The translations under genes and the position numbers were made by a program. Below, piece by piece: positions 19,123 to 28,116 of a DNA stretch of 64,000 bases. Every line of letters begins with the position of its first letter. The stretch's first letter is position 1. Below the pieces are notes generated by a model, which did not search any database, was not told the DNA's origin, and saw nothing but the letters and a program-made list of their open reading frames with translations. Source of the stretch: Akkermansia muciniphila (GTDB lineage: Bacteria; Verrucomicrobiota; Verrucomicrobiia; Verrucomicrobiales; Akkermansiaceae). The stretch is taken from assembly GCA_945874895.1 (NCBI GenBank), contig CAMCIC010000005.1:62001-126000 (forward strand). The letters are read 5' to 3'.

Positions 19123-19677
19123 ATGCCCTCTCCCATTTTCTGGCTTTTCGCTCTTATCACGCTCTTCGGTGCCGCTGCCGTGGTGCTGCTTCCCAACCCA
19201 GTTGCCAGCGCGATGTCGATGGTGGCTTCTTTTGTCGGCTTGGCCGGACTCTTCGTTGGACTCAATGCCTATTTCGCCGGCATCATTCAAATCCTCGTCT
19301 ACGCTGGTGCCATCATGGTGTTGTTCATCTTCATCATCATGTTGCTCGATTTGAATACGGACAAAAAACGTTCGCCAAAAATGGCTCCGATGTTCGCAGG
19401 GCTTGGGATTGTCATTGCCTTTACCATCCAACTGGTGGGTGTCATCACAGCCACGCCTAACGAGAAGTTGGTCGATCTTGACCTCCCAGCAGCAGCGGAG
19501 CACTTCGACAAGAGCACACAGATCGCCAAAAACCTCAGTGCCAATTCACTGCCTGACGTTCACCTGATTGGACAGAGCTTGTTTACTCAATACAACCTTC
19601 CTCTGCAAATCCTCGGTGCGCTGCTGTTGGTCTCCACAGTGGGCGTGGTGGTGCTTTCGAAAAAACAAATTCATTGA
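19123..19677 (+). CDS. nuoJ: NADH-quinone oxidoreductase subunit J
   Basis: NuoJ is a small membrane subunit next to NuoK in the complex I membrane arm. The 184-residue protein has five hydrophobic segments. The third contains ILVYAGAIMVLFIFIIMLL, matching the conserved helix whose pi-bulge is implicated in coupling. A polar loop (about 115-155) precedes the last helix. ATG 19123 follows the nuoI stop by 19 bases; the open frame upstream is an overlap with nuoI. Confidence 0.95.
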   Translation: MPSPIFWLFALITLFGAAAVVLLPNPVASAMSMVASFVGLAGLFVGLNAYFAGIIQILVYAGAIMVLFIFIIMLLDLNTDKKRSPKMAPMFAGLGIVIAFTIQLVGVITATPNEKLVDLDLPAAAEHFDKSTQIAKNLSANSLPDVHLIGQSLFTQYNLPLQILGALLLVSTVGVVVLSKKQIH

Positions 19678-19683
19678 TTTCCC

Positions 19684-20028
19684 ATGTCCCTCCTTGCCAA
19701 TTTCCCGCCTGCCACACTGAACCAATACCTGCTAGTTGCCGGTTTGCTGTTCGCTATAGGACTCACAGGAGTGGTGCTGCGCCGCAACATCATCATCGTA
19801 TTCATGTGCCTTGAATTGATGTTGAGTGCTGCCAACCTCACTCTGATCGCATTTTCCCGATCCAATCTCAATGCACAAAACCTGCCGGATGTGCACGGTC
19901 AGATGCTCGTCTTCTTCGTTATCACGGTAGCAGCGGCAGAAGTCGCGGTCGGTCTTGCGATCATTGTGGCTCTCTACCGCTCTCGCCAAACCATCTACAC
20001 GGACGAGCTCACTACGCTGAAAGGCTAA
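19684..20028 (+). CDS. nuoK: NADH-quinone oxidoreductase subunit K
   Basis: NuoK is a three-helix subunit related to MrpC that takes part in proton translocation. It has 114 residues; E. coli NuoK has 100. The conserved glutamates lie in [18 protein letters not shown] (helix 2) and in [21 protein letters not shown] (helix 3, quoted in two overlapping parts). An additional ten residues are found at the N-terminus. It starts 6 bases after nuoJ. Confidence 0.96.
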   Translation: MSLLANFPPATLNQYLLVAGLLFAIGLTGVVLRRNIIIVFMCLELMLSAANLTLIAFSRSNLNAQNLPDVHGQMLVFFVITVAAAEVAVGLAIIVALYRSRQTIYTDELTTLKG

Positions 20029-20044
20029 TTCATTTTTCTATCTT

Positions 20045-21847
20045 ATGTCACCTGCCTGGTATCTTCTCCTCCTTCCCCTGCTCGTTGCGGCAGTGAACTA
20101 CTTGTTGTTTTCCAAACAACACAGCATTGCATCACTTCTTTCCACAGCATCCGCCGTGGCTACCTTCGCTGTAGCTTTCACGCTGCTCGGGAGTCATGCC
20201 GAACCGGAGTCCTATCGCTGGATTTCCGTCGGCAAATGGAACCTCGAGATCGGGATTACCCTCGATTCATTGTCCACCGGCATGATGATTGTCGTCACGG
20301 GTGTGGGCATGCTGGTGCACATTTTCTCACTGGCTTACATGAAAGAGGACGACGCCAAGGCGCGCTTTTTTACGGGCTTGTCGCTATTCATGTTCTCGAT
20401 GACCGGCATCGTGCTGGCCAACAATTTTATCATGACTTTCATTTTCTGGGAGCTGGTGGGGCTGAGCTCCTACTTGCTCATCGGTCACTGGTATCAAAAA
20501 GACTCGGCGGCCGATGCCTCGAAAAAGGCATTCCTTACAAACCGAATTGGCGATTTCGGCTTCATGATAGGCATCCTCTTGCTATGGAACATCACCGGAA
20601 CCTTTACCTTCGGTGACATGAAATTGCCTGCAGGGCTGGAAACAGGTGTGCTCGTGACGGCGCTGCTTTGCATCTTCTGTGGTGCCGTGGGCAAATCCGC
20701 CCAGCTCCCCCTGCATGTTTGGTTGCCTGATGCCATGGAGGGCCCCACACCCGTTTCCGCACTGATCCATGCCGCGACAATGGTGGCGGCCGGTGTCTAC
20801 ATGCTTTTCCGAGTGCAGGTTGCACTTGGGGCGGAGTGCTTTGCCAATGATGCCGGCACAGTGATTGCTTGGGTCGGAGGGATTACTTCTCTGGCCGCGG
20901 CACTGATGGCAACTCAACAGGATGATATCAAACGAATACTTGCCTACTCGACCCTCTCACAACTCGGCTATATGGTAATGACCGTCGGTCTCACAGCGGG
21001 AGATGCTGGCATGTTTCACCTGTTCACACACGCCTGGTTCAAGGCTTTGCTGTTCCTCGGTTCCGGCGCGGTGATCTATGCCTGCCACCACGAGCAGGAC
21101 ATCTGGAAAATGGGTGGATTGCTCAAAAAAATGCCGATCACGGGCTTCACTTTCCTACTTGGCTATGCCGCCTTGATTGCGGTTCCCTACGTGACGTCCG
21201 GTTTCTGGTCGAAAGAAGAAATCCTTGCGGCCGCCTTCACTCACAACAAAGCGCTGTTCTGGATCGCAGTAGGAGTTGCCTTCCTAACGACCTTCTACAT
21301 GACACGTTTGTTCGTTGTGGCTTTTCTCGGCAAAGCCAAAAGCGAAAATGCGGATCACGCTCACGAAGTTGGACCACTGATGTTCGTTCCCCTTGTATTG
21401 CTCGCCGTCATGGCCTTGTTCTCCGCTTCTAAAATCGGTGGTCTTGATTTGGCAAAAGTTCTCTCGGCCGTTCGTCCTCACGCTCACCACCACGATTCGA
21501 TCATACTCATCGCATCCGTATCCACCCTTGTTCTGGGTCTGTTGGCAGGCTTTGGCCTCTACGCAGGGAAGACCAAGGACCCGCTATCCTTTCCGATCTT
21601 TCGCGAGCGTTTTTACATAGATCGATTTTATGACCATTTCTTGGTCAAGTATTTGCAAGACGCCTTCGCTGCGATTGTTCATTTCTTCGATGAACTGTTC
21701 ATCAACGGTCTTTTCGTGGGTGGCATTTCCCGCGGTGCCCAAGGCATCGGATTGCTGATACGCCGCATGCAATCTGGCAATATCCAAACCTACGCGGCCT
21801 TCTTAGGGCTTGGGGTGTTGCTGGTCATTTATCTGGTTGTTTTCTGA
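20045..21847 (+). CDS. nuoL: NADH-quinone oxidoreductase subunit L
   Basis: NuoL is the most distal antiporter-like proton-pumping subunit of complex I. The 600-residue protein has the conserved glutamate in FIFWELVGLSSYLLIGHWY, the lysine in GKSAQLPLHVWLPDAMEGPT, and SALIHAATMVAAGVY, followed by the lateral helix and final membrane helix at the C-terminus (LGVLLVIYLVVF). A His-rich cytoplasmic or periplasmic patch (HAHHH near 480) is a local feature. It starts 16 bases after nuoK. Confidence 0.96.
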   Translation: MSPAWYLLLLPLLVAAVNYLLFSKQHSIASLLSTASAVATFAVAFTLLGSHAEPESYRWISVGKWNLEIGITLDSLSTGMMIVVTGVGMLVHIFSLAYMKEDDAKARFFTGLSLFMFSMTGIVLANNFIMTFIFWELVGLSSYLLIGHWYQKDSAADASKKAFLTNRIGDFGFMIGILLLWNITGTFTFGDMKLPAGLETGVLVTALLCIFCGAVGKSAQLPLHVWLPDAMEGPTPVSALIHAATMVAAGVYMLFRVQVALGAECFANDAGTVIAWVGGITSLAAALMATQQDDIKRILAYSTLSQLGYMVMTVGLTAGDAGMFHLFTHAWFKALLFLGSGAVIYACHHEQDIWKMGGLLKKMPITGFTFLLGYAALIAVPYVTSGFWSKEEILAAAFTHNKALFWIAVGVAFLTTFYMTRLFVVAFLGKAKSENADHAHEVGPLMFVPLVLLAVMALFSASKIGGLDLAKVLSAVRPHAHHHDSIILIASVSTLVLGLLAGFGLYAGKTKDPLSFPIFRERFYIDRFYDHFLVKYLQDAFAAIVHFFDELFINGLFVGGISRGAQGIGLLIRRMQSGNIQTYAAFLGLGVLLVIYLVVF

Positions 21848-21868
21848 TAGAATCTAACGTTTTTCCCC

Positions 21869-23329
21869 ATGTCATCGTCTCTTTTTTTCATTCCATTCGT
21901 CGCCGCGATCGCCATCCTATTTGGCAGTCCGGCGCGCGCAACGGCCCGAGCTGCAGCTATTGTCACCTTTCTGATAGGCATGTATGCGGCAGCCACATGG
22001 TCGAATACGGCATTGTGGTCCTCCACCTTTTCCACTCTCACCCTGCCGTCGATCAACATGGCCTTCGGATTCATCAACGGTACATCGGCTGTCATGGTGG
22101 CGCTGGCAGTCACCGTATTGCTCGCAGCGGTTTTTTCGGGGCAATCACCGGAAGGACGTGAAAAGCTGTATTATGCTTCTAGTCTATTCATTGGCGCAGG
22201 CGCCATAGGTGCCTTTATCTCAACCGATCTGTTTTTTTTCTATGCTTTCCACGAATTGGCATTGATTCCGACATTCCTGATGATTGGTTTGTTAGGTCGG
22301 GGCAACCGCAAGGAAATTGCTTGGAAAATTACCATTTATCTTGGAGTCGGCTCCCTCATTCTTCTGGCGGGACTGGTATGGTTGGCACGTGAGACTGGTA
22401 CCTACAACATCATCGCCATGCTGGAAGCTCAAAAAGCTGGCACACTGGCCATCGAACCCGGAACTCAAAAATCCATCGCCGCGCTGCTCATCGTGGGCTT
22501 CGGTGTGCTCGTTTCTCTTTTTCCATTCCACTCTTGGGCTGCACCTGCCTACGCCAGCGCCCCCGCCCCCACCGCCATGCTGCATGCCGGTGTGCTAAAA
22601 AAGTTCGGTCTCTACGGACTACTGCAGTTGGCGGTTCCTCTGCTGCCTGCTGGCATGAATGCATGGCTTACTCCCCTGCTCGTATTGCTGTTGGGGAACA
22701 TTCTGTGGATCGGCTTGGTCACGATCAGCCAAAAACGTTTGGACTCTATGCTTGGCCACTCATCCGTCATGCACATGGGCTACATTTTTCTCGCACTTGC
22801 AGCGGTAGTGGCTTCCAACGCTGCAGGCACGACAAACCAGTTCGGCATTCCAGCAGCCACCGTGCTGATGTTTGCCCACGGCATTTCGATTGCCATGCTC
22901 TTTGGTCTTGCAGACCGTATCGAGCGGAGAACGAAGTCGCTTGATTTCAACGACCTCGGTGGATTGGCGAAGACGGCCCCCTCACTGGCATTCTTTTTCG
23001 GCATGGCCGGCATGGCATCGCTCGGTCTCCCCGGTCTGGCGAACTTCTCTGGTGAAGTTATGGTATTCTTGGCTGGTTTCGAAGGGCGAAATGCCGCCTC
23101 TGCCTTGAGCCCAGTGCAAATCGCTACGATCCTATCGCTCTGGGGCGTCGTGATCAGCGCGGTCTACGTGCTGAGAGGATTTCGCAAAACATTCCAAGGT
23201 CCCACCGTTTCCTCCACCTCATTGGCGACCGACCTCACTCTTGTGGAAAAAATCCCTGCCGTGCTGCTTGCGGTGGCCTTGCTGCTGGTAGGAATCTATC
23301 CACGCATCCTGCTGCAACTCCTCTCTTAA
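21869..23329 (+). CDS. nuoM: NADH-quinone oxidoreductase subunit M
   Basis: NuoM is the middle antiporter-like proton-pumping subunit. The 486-residue protein shows FFFYAFHELALIPTFLMIGL with the conserved glutamate, FPFHSWAAPAYASAPAPTA, MLHAGVLKKFGLYGL with the lysine, and SSVMHMGYIFLALA. About thirteen membrane helices are apparent. It follows nuoL by 21 bases and precedes nuoN by 19. Confidence 0.95.
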   Translation: MSSSLFFIPFVAAIAILFGSPARATARAAAIVTFLIGMYAAATWSNTALWSSTFSTLTLPSINMAFGFINGTSAVMVALAVTVLLAAVFSGQSPEGREKLYYASSLFIGAGAIGAFISTDLFFFYAFHELALIPTFLMIGLLGRGNRKEIAWKITIYLGVGSLILLAGLVWLARETGTYNIIAMLEAQKAGTLAIEPGTQKSIAALLIVGFGVLVSLFPFHSWAAPAYASAPAPTAMLHAGVLKKFGLYGLLQLAVPLLPAGMNAWLTPLLVLLLGNILWIGLVTISQKRLDSMLGHSSVMHMGYIFLALAAVVASNAAGTTNQFGIPAATVLMFAHGISIAMLFGLADRIERRTKSLDFNDLGGLAKTAPSLAFFFGMAGMASLGLPGLANFSGEVMVFLAGFEGRNAASALSPVQIATILSLWGVVISAVYVLRGFRKTFQGPTVSSTSLATDLTLVEKIPAVLLAVALLLVGIYPRILLQLLS

Positions 23330-23348
23330 CGAAAAACATTTTCCTCGT

Positions 23349-24821
23349 ATGCCCGCTTACTATCTCGAAGCACTCACCGTCACTCTCGGCATCCTATTGT
23401 TGGTAGCCGAAGCTTTTGTGCCGGGAAAACAAAAAACTTGGGTCGGTCTTGCCGCTATCATCGGTCTGGTCGCGGTGTTGGCGTTGACATTCACCGCCAT
23501 GGGTCCGGAACAATGCACCGAAGCGAAGCCATGGACCAAATTTGCCCTTTGGGAGCTTTACCGTTTCGATGCCACGGCCAAATTTTACAAGATCCTCGCT
23601 TTGTTTTCCTCCATCCTTGTGCTCATTCTCGCCTTGGATTACCGCGCCATTCTCTCACGCTACACGGGTGACACGAATGACGAAAACGGAACAGCGGAAT
23701 ACTATTCTCTCATCGTGATCGCTACCGCAGCGATGATGTGGATGGCATCGGCAAAAAACCTTGCCATGCTTTTTGTATCGCTGGAGCTACTGACCATTAC
23801 GTTCTACATTTTGGTCGCGTTTATGAAACGCAATGTTGGGTCGTTGGAGGCCGGCGTAAAATATCTGATTCTCGGCGCACTATCCACAGGCTTCCTCGTC
23901 TATGGCATGGCTTGGACATACGGTGCCACCAAATCATTGAGTTTCGATGCCATTGCGATCGCTGCAGGGACTCATGCTCCTTCCGCCGCATTGCTGTTCG
24001 GGGCAGCGCTCATGATCATTGCTCTCGGCTTCAAGGTGGGTGCGGCACCGATGCATTTTTGGATCCCCGATGTGTATCAGGGCGCACCCACTCCCACCAC
24101 TGCCTTTCTTTCGGTAGGTTCGAAGGCCTCGGGCTTTGTGGCCTTGATGTCCATCATGTCCCTCTACGCCGCTAGTCCTCACGCCATCAAGCTTTTCGGT
24201 GTGCTCACCATCCTTGCTGGCATCACTCTTGTGATCGGTAACTTCGGAGCGATTCCACAAAATAATTTCAAGCGACTGCTTGCGTATTCTTCGATTGCGA
24301 ATGCTGGATTCCTCTTGCTGGCCGTTGCCACGAATCGTGATGGAGTGACGAGTCTATCCTCCTCACAAATCGTGGGTTTTTATCTTGCGAGCTACCTTAT
24401 CATGACCATGGCGGCCTTTTTCGTGCTGAGCTTCATCCGAGTGGAAACAGGAAGTGAAAACATCGATGCTTTGGATGGTTTGTCACGCCGCAACCCGATG
24501 CTGGCGATGGCGATCACCGTGATCATGGCATCGCTGGCAGGAGTGCCGCTCACCGTTGGCTTTATAGGGAAGTTTTTCGTGTTCCGTGCAGCGATGGAAG
24601 CGGGTATGACGGGCTCCATCGTCATCGCAGCCATTACGGCCGCAGCAGGATTCTACTATTACTTCAAAATCCTCCGGGCCGTCTGGTGGAATGCTCCCAA
24701 TGATAAGGCTCCACTCGCGCTTCAAACATCTTCTCTCTTTAGCATTTCTCTTGGGCTTCTGACGGTCGCCATTCTCGTCTTTGGCATCTGGCCTCAACCG
24801 ATTATGAATCTCATCAAATGA
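23349..24821 (+). CDS. nuoN: NADH-quinone oxidoreductase subunit N
   Basis: NuoN is the antiporter-like proton-pumping subunit closest to NuoK. The 490-residue protein contains LFVSLELLTITFYILVAF with the conserved glutamate, FKVGAAPMHFWIPDVYQGAP with the lysine, and NNFKRLLAYSSIANAGFLLL. It is the last membrane-arm gene of the G-N block. In most bacteria it ends the operon; here a toxin-antitoxin pair and then nuoD follow. Confidence 0.95.
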   Translation: MPAYYLEALTVTLGILLLVAEAFVPGKQKTWVGLAAIIGLVAVLALTFTAMGPEQCTEAKPWTKFALWELYRFDATAKFYKILALFSSILVLILALDYRAILSRYTGDTNDENGTAEYYSLIVIATAAMMWMASAKNLAMLFVSLELLTITFYILVAFMKRNVGSLEAGVKYLILGALSTGFLVYGMAWTYGATKSLSFDAIAIAAGTHAPSAALLFGAALMIIALGFKVGAAPMHFWIPDVYQGAPTPTTAFLSVGSKASGFVALMSIMSLYAASPHAIKLFGVLTILAGITLVIGNFGAIPQNNFKRLLAYSSIANAGFLLLAVATNRDGVTSLSSSQIVGFYLASYLIMTMAAFFVLSFIRVETGSENIDALDGLSRRNPMLAMAITVIMASLAGVPLTVGFIGKFFVFRAAMEAGMTGSIVIAAITAAAGFYYYFKILRAVWWNAPNDKAPLALQTSSLFSISLGLLTVAILVFGIWPQPIMNLIK

Positions 24822-24840
24822 TGGTTTTTCGGAAAATAAT

Positions 24841-24870
24841 TTGACAAAAATCACATAAAGTATGATTTTT
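24841..24870 (+). promoter_or_regulatory. Promoter/operator candidate of the vapBC module
   Basis: A perfect TTGACA (24841-24846) and a TATGAT (24861-24866) lie 14 bases apart, shorter than the usual spacing. An inverted repeat AAAAATCA (24846-24853) and TGATTTTT (24863-24870) with a 9-base centre overlaps both hexamers, six bases before the antitoxin ATG. This position suits autorepression by a VapBC complex. Confidence 0.5.
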
Positions 24871-24875
24871 TTCGC

Positions 24876-25082
24876 ATGAAAATCACAATCGATATTGAAG
24901 AAACACTCTTGCAAGAAGCCATGAAACTCACGGGCGAACGCAAAAAAGGCCCTGCCGTTGTCAAGGCCGCTTCAGAATTTGTCAAACGCGAGCTGGCCAA
25001 AAAATTCGGACATATGCTGCGAGAAGGGGAATTTGGCGAGTATCCTCTCACCAATGCGGAAATTGAAGCTTTGGATCGATAA
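24876..25082 (+). CDS. vapB: VapB-type antitoxin
   Basis: The 68-residue protein resembles the VapB antitoxin family formerly called DUF2191. The N-terminal MKITIDIEETLLQEAMKLTG would form the ribbon-helix-helix DNA-binding part. The C-terminal half (GEFGEYPLTNAEIEALDR) would wrap the toxin. The toxin gene follows after two bases. It sits between nuoN and nuoD in the same direction, 54 bases after the nuoN stop. Confidence 0.85.
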   Translation: MKITIDIEETLLQEAMKLTGERKKGPAVVKAASEFVKRELAKKFGHMLREGEFGEYPLTNAEIEALDR

Positions 25083-25084
25083 TT

Positions 25085-25513
25085 ATGGTGCTTGTGGATA
25101 CCAGTGTGTGGATTGAGATGCATCGGCGCGATGGGCGCGATGATGTTAAGCTCGGTTTGCAAGGATTGCTTGATGCCTTTGAGGCTACATTATGCGGTCC
25201 TGTGGAAATGGAATTTCTTGGAGGTGCCAGTCCCATGGAACGCGAGCGCTTGCAAGCTTGGTGCAACATTTTGCCCTATCTGCGCAATGACCAATCGATT
25301 TGGCGCAAAGCCTCCTCGAATTTTGCTTTGCTCCGCCAGAACGGTGTGAGCGCACCATGGAACGATGTGCTGATTGCGACCCTCGGGAAAGAAGCCGATT
25401 GCAGGGTTTACGCTTGCGACAAACATTTTGAATTGATGGCTCCCATCCTCAAACTCCCCCTTTACAAACCAGGATACCTCGGCATGTATGTCGAGGAAAA
25501 TGACAACTTCTGA
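25085..25513 (+). CDS. vapC: VapC-type PIN-domain ribonuclease toxin
   Basis: PIN toxins cleave tRNA or rRNA at a Mg-dependent acidic site. The 142-residue protein has the N-terminal VDTSVWIE motif with D5, an acidic pair E41/E43, D94 in WNDVLIATLG, and D112 in ACDKHFELM, a complete PIN constellation. It is intact, so the toxin is probably active. It lies two bases after its antitoxin and 28 bases before nuoD. Confidence 0.88.
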   Translation: MVLVDTSVWIEMHRRDGRDDVKLGLQGLLDAFEATLCGPVEMEFLGGASPMERERLQAWCNILPYLRNDQSIWRKASSNFALLRQNGVSAPWNDVLIATLGKEADCRVYACDKHFELMAPILKLPLYKPGYLGMYVEENDNF

Positions 25514-25541
25514 CGATTGATCCCTTTTTTCCACACTGCTC

Positions 25542-26792
25542 ATGAAAACATCCTACGAAGCTCCCGATACCCTAGCCAAAGCCAGCCGTGGTCATGATGA
25601 CTACAATGCCGAGGCCTTTGACCTGCACGGAGAGAGAATGACCCTAAACATGGGGCCCTCCCATCCTGCTACTCACGGGGTATTGCGTCTGATCTTGGAG
25701 TTGGACGGAGAGACGATCATTAGTGCCGACCCTGACGTCGGCTTCTTGCATCGTGGCGACGAAAAAATTGCCGAGAATATGCACTACAATCAGTTCATTC
25801 CTTATACTGACAGGTTGGACTACCTCGCGCCTCTGGCAAACAATGTAGCCTATGCTTGTGCGGTTGAAAAACTCATGGGCTGGGAACTTCCACCACGCGG
25901 TCAGGCATTGCGTGTGCTTTGCTGCGAACTCGCACGCATTTCCGCCCATATGCTGGGTGTGGGAGTTTGCGCTATGGACGTGGGCGCGATGACCGTTTTC
26001 CTCTACACATTTACCGAACGGGAAAAAGTCTATAACCTCTGCGAACAGCTTACTGGCGCGCGTTTCACGACTTCTTACACTCGTGTGGGTGGGCAACTGC
26101 GCGATATGCCTGCAGGATTTGATCAAGCAGTTCGCACCTTCCTCGACGAATGCGCGGTGACCATCGAAGAGATTGCCAAGCTCCTCGATAAAAACAAAAT
26201 CTTTATCGATCGTATGGCGGACGTGGGTGTCATCTCACGCGAAGAAGCCATTTCCTGGGGCATGACGGGACCCAACCTGCGGGCTTCTGGCGTGACGCGT
26301 GACCTGCGCAAGGACAATCCTTACCTGGGATACGAAAAATATGAATTTGATATTCCTATTGCAGAGGAAGGCGACTGCTATGCGCGCTACCAAGTGCGTA
26401 TGGAGGAGATGCGCCAGTCCATCAAGATCTGCCGCCAAGTGCTCGACACCATGCCCGAGGGGCCGGTCAATTTGGCTGACACCAAATCGATGTTGCCCGA
26501 CAAGGAGCGCGTGATGATGTCGATGGAAGAACTGATTCACCATTTTATTGTTGCGACCCAGGGCATCAATGCCCCTGCGGGTGAAGTCTATTTCGGTCAT
26601 GAAAACCCGAAAGGCGAATTGGGCTTTTACATCCACTCCACGGGGGGTGGAGTTCCGCATCGCCTCAAAATCCGCAGCCCCTCCTTCTGTAACCTCGCTA
26701 TCGTATCCAAACTCCTGCCCGGTCATATGGTCTCCGACATTCCTGCGATCCTTGGTTCGTTGGATTTCGTCATGGGAGAGTGCGACCGTTAA
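25542..26792 (+). CDS. nuoD: NADH-quinone oxidoreductase subunit D
   Basis: NuoD is the 49-kDa-type subunit that forms the quinone-binding site with NuoB. The 416-residue protein has LNMGPSHPATHGVLRLILEL with the conserved His pair, DPDVGFLHRG, DRLDYLAPL, the TGARFTTSYTRVGG loop, and the C-terminal LGSLDFVMGECDR. It is not fused to nuoC, which does occur in some bacteria. It normally sits directly after nuoC; here it follows a VapBC pair, and no nuoC or nuoB is found in the window. Confidence 0.96.
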   Translation: MKTSYEAPDTLAKASRGHDDYNAEAFDLHGERMTLNMGPSHPATHGVLRLILELDGETIISADPDVGFLHRGDEKIAENMHYNQFIPYTDRLDYLAPLANNVAYACAVEKLMGWELPPRGQALRVLCCELARISAHMLGVGVCAMDVGAMTVFLYTFTEREKVYNLCEQLTGARFTTSYTRVGGQLRDMPAGFDQAVRTFLDECAVTIEEIAKLLDKNKIFIDRMADVGVISREEAISWGMTGPNLRASGVTRDLRKDNPYLGYEKYEFDIPIAEEGDCYARYQVRMEEMRQSIKICRQVLDTMPEGPVNLADTKSMLPDKERVMMSMEELIHHFIVATQGINAPAGEVYFGHENPKGELGFYIHSTGGGVPHRLKIRSPSFCNLAIVSKLLPGHMVSDIPAILGSLDFVMGECDR

Positions 26793-26819
26793 TCTCCGCC
26801 AGCCCCAATCTTACATCCC

Positions 26820-27386
26820 ATGTCCATCCTTGATCACAACATCAGCTCGGAAGAAACGCCCGGAACCGGGTTTTTTCCGCCCTTTGCCGTTACTCCCGAA
26901 TTGGAGGCAGAAGCGGCCAAGCGCTTGGCACAATTTCCCGAAAATCAGAAACGCTCGGCTGTATTGCCACTGCTGCATTATGTGCAGCACCACCATGGCT
27001 ACATCTCTGCCAGTGCGATCGATTGGGTGGCTTCCTGCATCGGCATCGAACCGATCAAGGTCCTGGAAGTAGTCACGTTTTATCCGGGATTCCGTCAATC
27101 GGCGCCTGGCCAATTCCACATCCGTGTCTGCCGAACACTGTCCTGCGCCATGGGTGGATCGTATGAATTGATGGATCAACTTTGTGCACTCACAGGCATC
27201 GATCGTTCTCATGCAGATTCCCATCATCATCCGGTCAGTGTTTCGCCCTGCGGACGTTTTTCGGTCGAATTTGCTGAATGCCTTGCATCCTGTGGCACCG
27301 CCCCGGTTTGTATGGTGAATGATGATTTTCACGAAGGTGTAAGCCCTGAGAAGGCTGAGGATTTACTCAAAAAGTATTCGTCCTAG
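26820..27386 (+). CDS. nuoE: NADH-quinone oxidoreductase subunit E
   Basis: NuoE carries the off-pathway [2Fe-2S] cluster N1a and partners NuoF. The 188-residue protein has the four ligands C104, C109, C154 and C158 in the thioredoxin-like fold, and an N-terminal helical bundle (QKRSAVLPLLHYVQ). It follows nuoD by 27 bases. A second toxin-antitoxin module separates it from nuoF, its direct structural partner. Confidence 0.95.
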   Translation: MSILDHNISSEETPGTGFFPPFAVTPELEAEAAKRLAQFPENQKRSAVLPLLHYVQHHHGYISASAIDWVASCIGIEPIKVLEVVTFYPGFRQSAPGQFHIRVCRTLSCAMGGSYELMDQLCALTGIDRSHADSHHHPVSVSPCGRFSVEFAECLASCGTAPVCMVNDDFHEGVSPEKAEDLLKKYSS

Positions 27387-27412
27387 GGTTTTTCGATTGA
27401 CTTTTTGCTCCG

Positions 27413-27431
27413 TTACCACACAATTACCACA
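27413..27431 (+). promoter_or_regulatory. Direct repeat before the second antitoxin, candidate operator
   Basis: TTACCACA occurs at 27413-27420 and again at 27424-27431, an 11-base period that places the repeats on the same DNA face; the last base is the A of the antitoxin ATG. Ribbon-helix-helix repressors often bind short tandem repeats. A TTGACT hexamer at 27397-27402 could be the -35 element; no good -10 was seen. Confidence 0.45.
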
Positions 27432-27712
27432 TGAGTTACTCCCTCACAAGAACTAGCATGTCTTTGGATGCTTGGACCCTACAAGCTCTAAAGGAATTGA
27501 GTGAAAAATGGAGCATCTCTAAGGCCGAGGTGATTCGCCGCGCTGTCCGCCAGCTCAAGGAAAAAGCGGATCAAGAAGAGCAGGTCATGGACCCAGTTCA
27601 AGCTCTCGCTTGGCTACAAAACGGCGGGGGTCTCGTCGCCGAGGACGCTGAAAAATTCCGCGCTGATGTGATCGCTGAACGGCAAGAACGCAAATACTGG
27701 TGGGAATCGTGA
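27431..27712 (+). CDS. Ribbon-helix-helix antitoxin
   Basis: The 93-residue protein starts with a beta strand (LTRTSMSL) and two helices (ALKELSEKW and SKAEVIRRAVRQLKEK), the CopG/Arc pattern for DNA binding. The C-terminal half, with AWLQNGGGLVAEDAEKF, would contact the toxin. It is unrelated by eye to the first VapB. Its stop codon overlaps the GTG start of the PIN gene as GTGA, so translation is probably coupled. It lies 44 bases after nuoE. Confidence 0.8.
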   Translation: MSYSLTRTSMSLDAWTLQALKELSEKWSISKAEVIRRAVRQLKEKADQEEQVMDPVQALAWLQNGGGLVAEDAEKFRADVIAERQERKYWWES

Positions 27713-28101
27713 TACACTTGGATACCAACCTTCTGATCGATCTCGTTACCCGCCATTCGGCGCAGGTAGAGATGGTCCATGGGTGGTTGAAAAACAAAAT
27801 TCCCCTCGCCGCTTCCGCCGTGACGTGGTCGGAGTTTTGCAACGGTCCGCACTCGAAGGAACAGAAGGATGCCGTGCATGCCATTCTGCGCGGTGGCATC
27901 CATCCTTTCACCGAGGATCAAGCGGAGTTCGCCTCGCGTCTTTTTCACCAGACCGGTCGCAAGCGTGGCTCGCATGCCGATTGCATGATCGCCGCCGCGG
28001 CCTTTTGCGCCCGCCAATCCATCGCCACTCGCAACATCAAAGACTTCGAACGTTTCCTTCCCTACGGCGTCAAACTCATTCCTGTTCCCACACTCTCCTA
28101 A
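27709..28101 (+). CDS. PIN-domain toxin (second module)
   Basis: This 130-residue PIN protein has D5 in HLDTNLLIDL, E42 in TWSEF, D91 in GSHADCMIAAAA and D112 in NIKDFERF, so the putative nuclease site is complete. The GTG at 27709 overlaps the antitoxin stop; another in-frame GTG is three codons earlier. There is little similarity to the vapC toxin at 25085 beyond the PIN motifs, so the two modules are probably independent arrivals rather than a duplication. nuoF begins 15 bases downstream. Confidence 0.87.
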   Translation: MIHLDTNLLIDLVTRHSAQVEMVHGWLKNKIPLAASAVTWSEFCNGPHSKEQKDAVHAILRGGIHPFTEDQAEFASRLFHQTGRKRGSHADCMIAAAAFCARQSIATRNIKDFERFLPYGVKLIPVPTLS

Positions 28102-28116
28102 CATTCTCGACTCACC

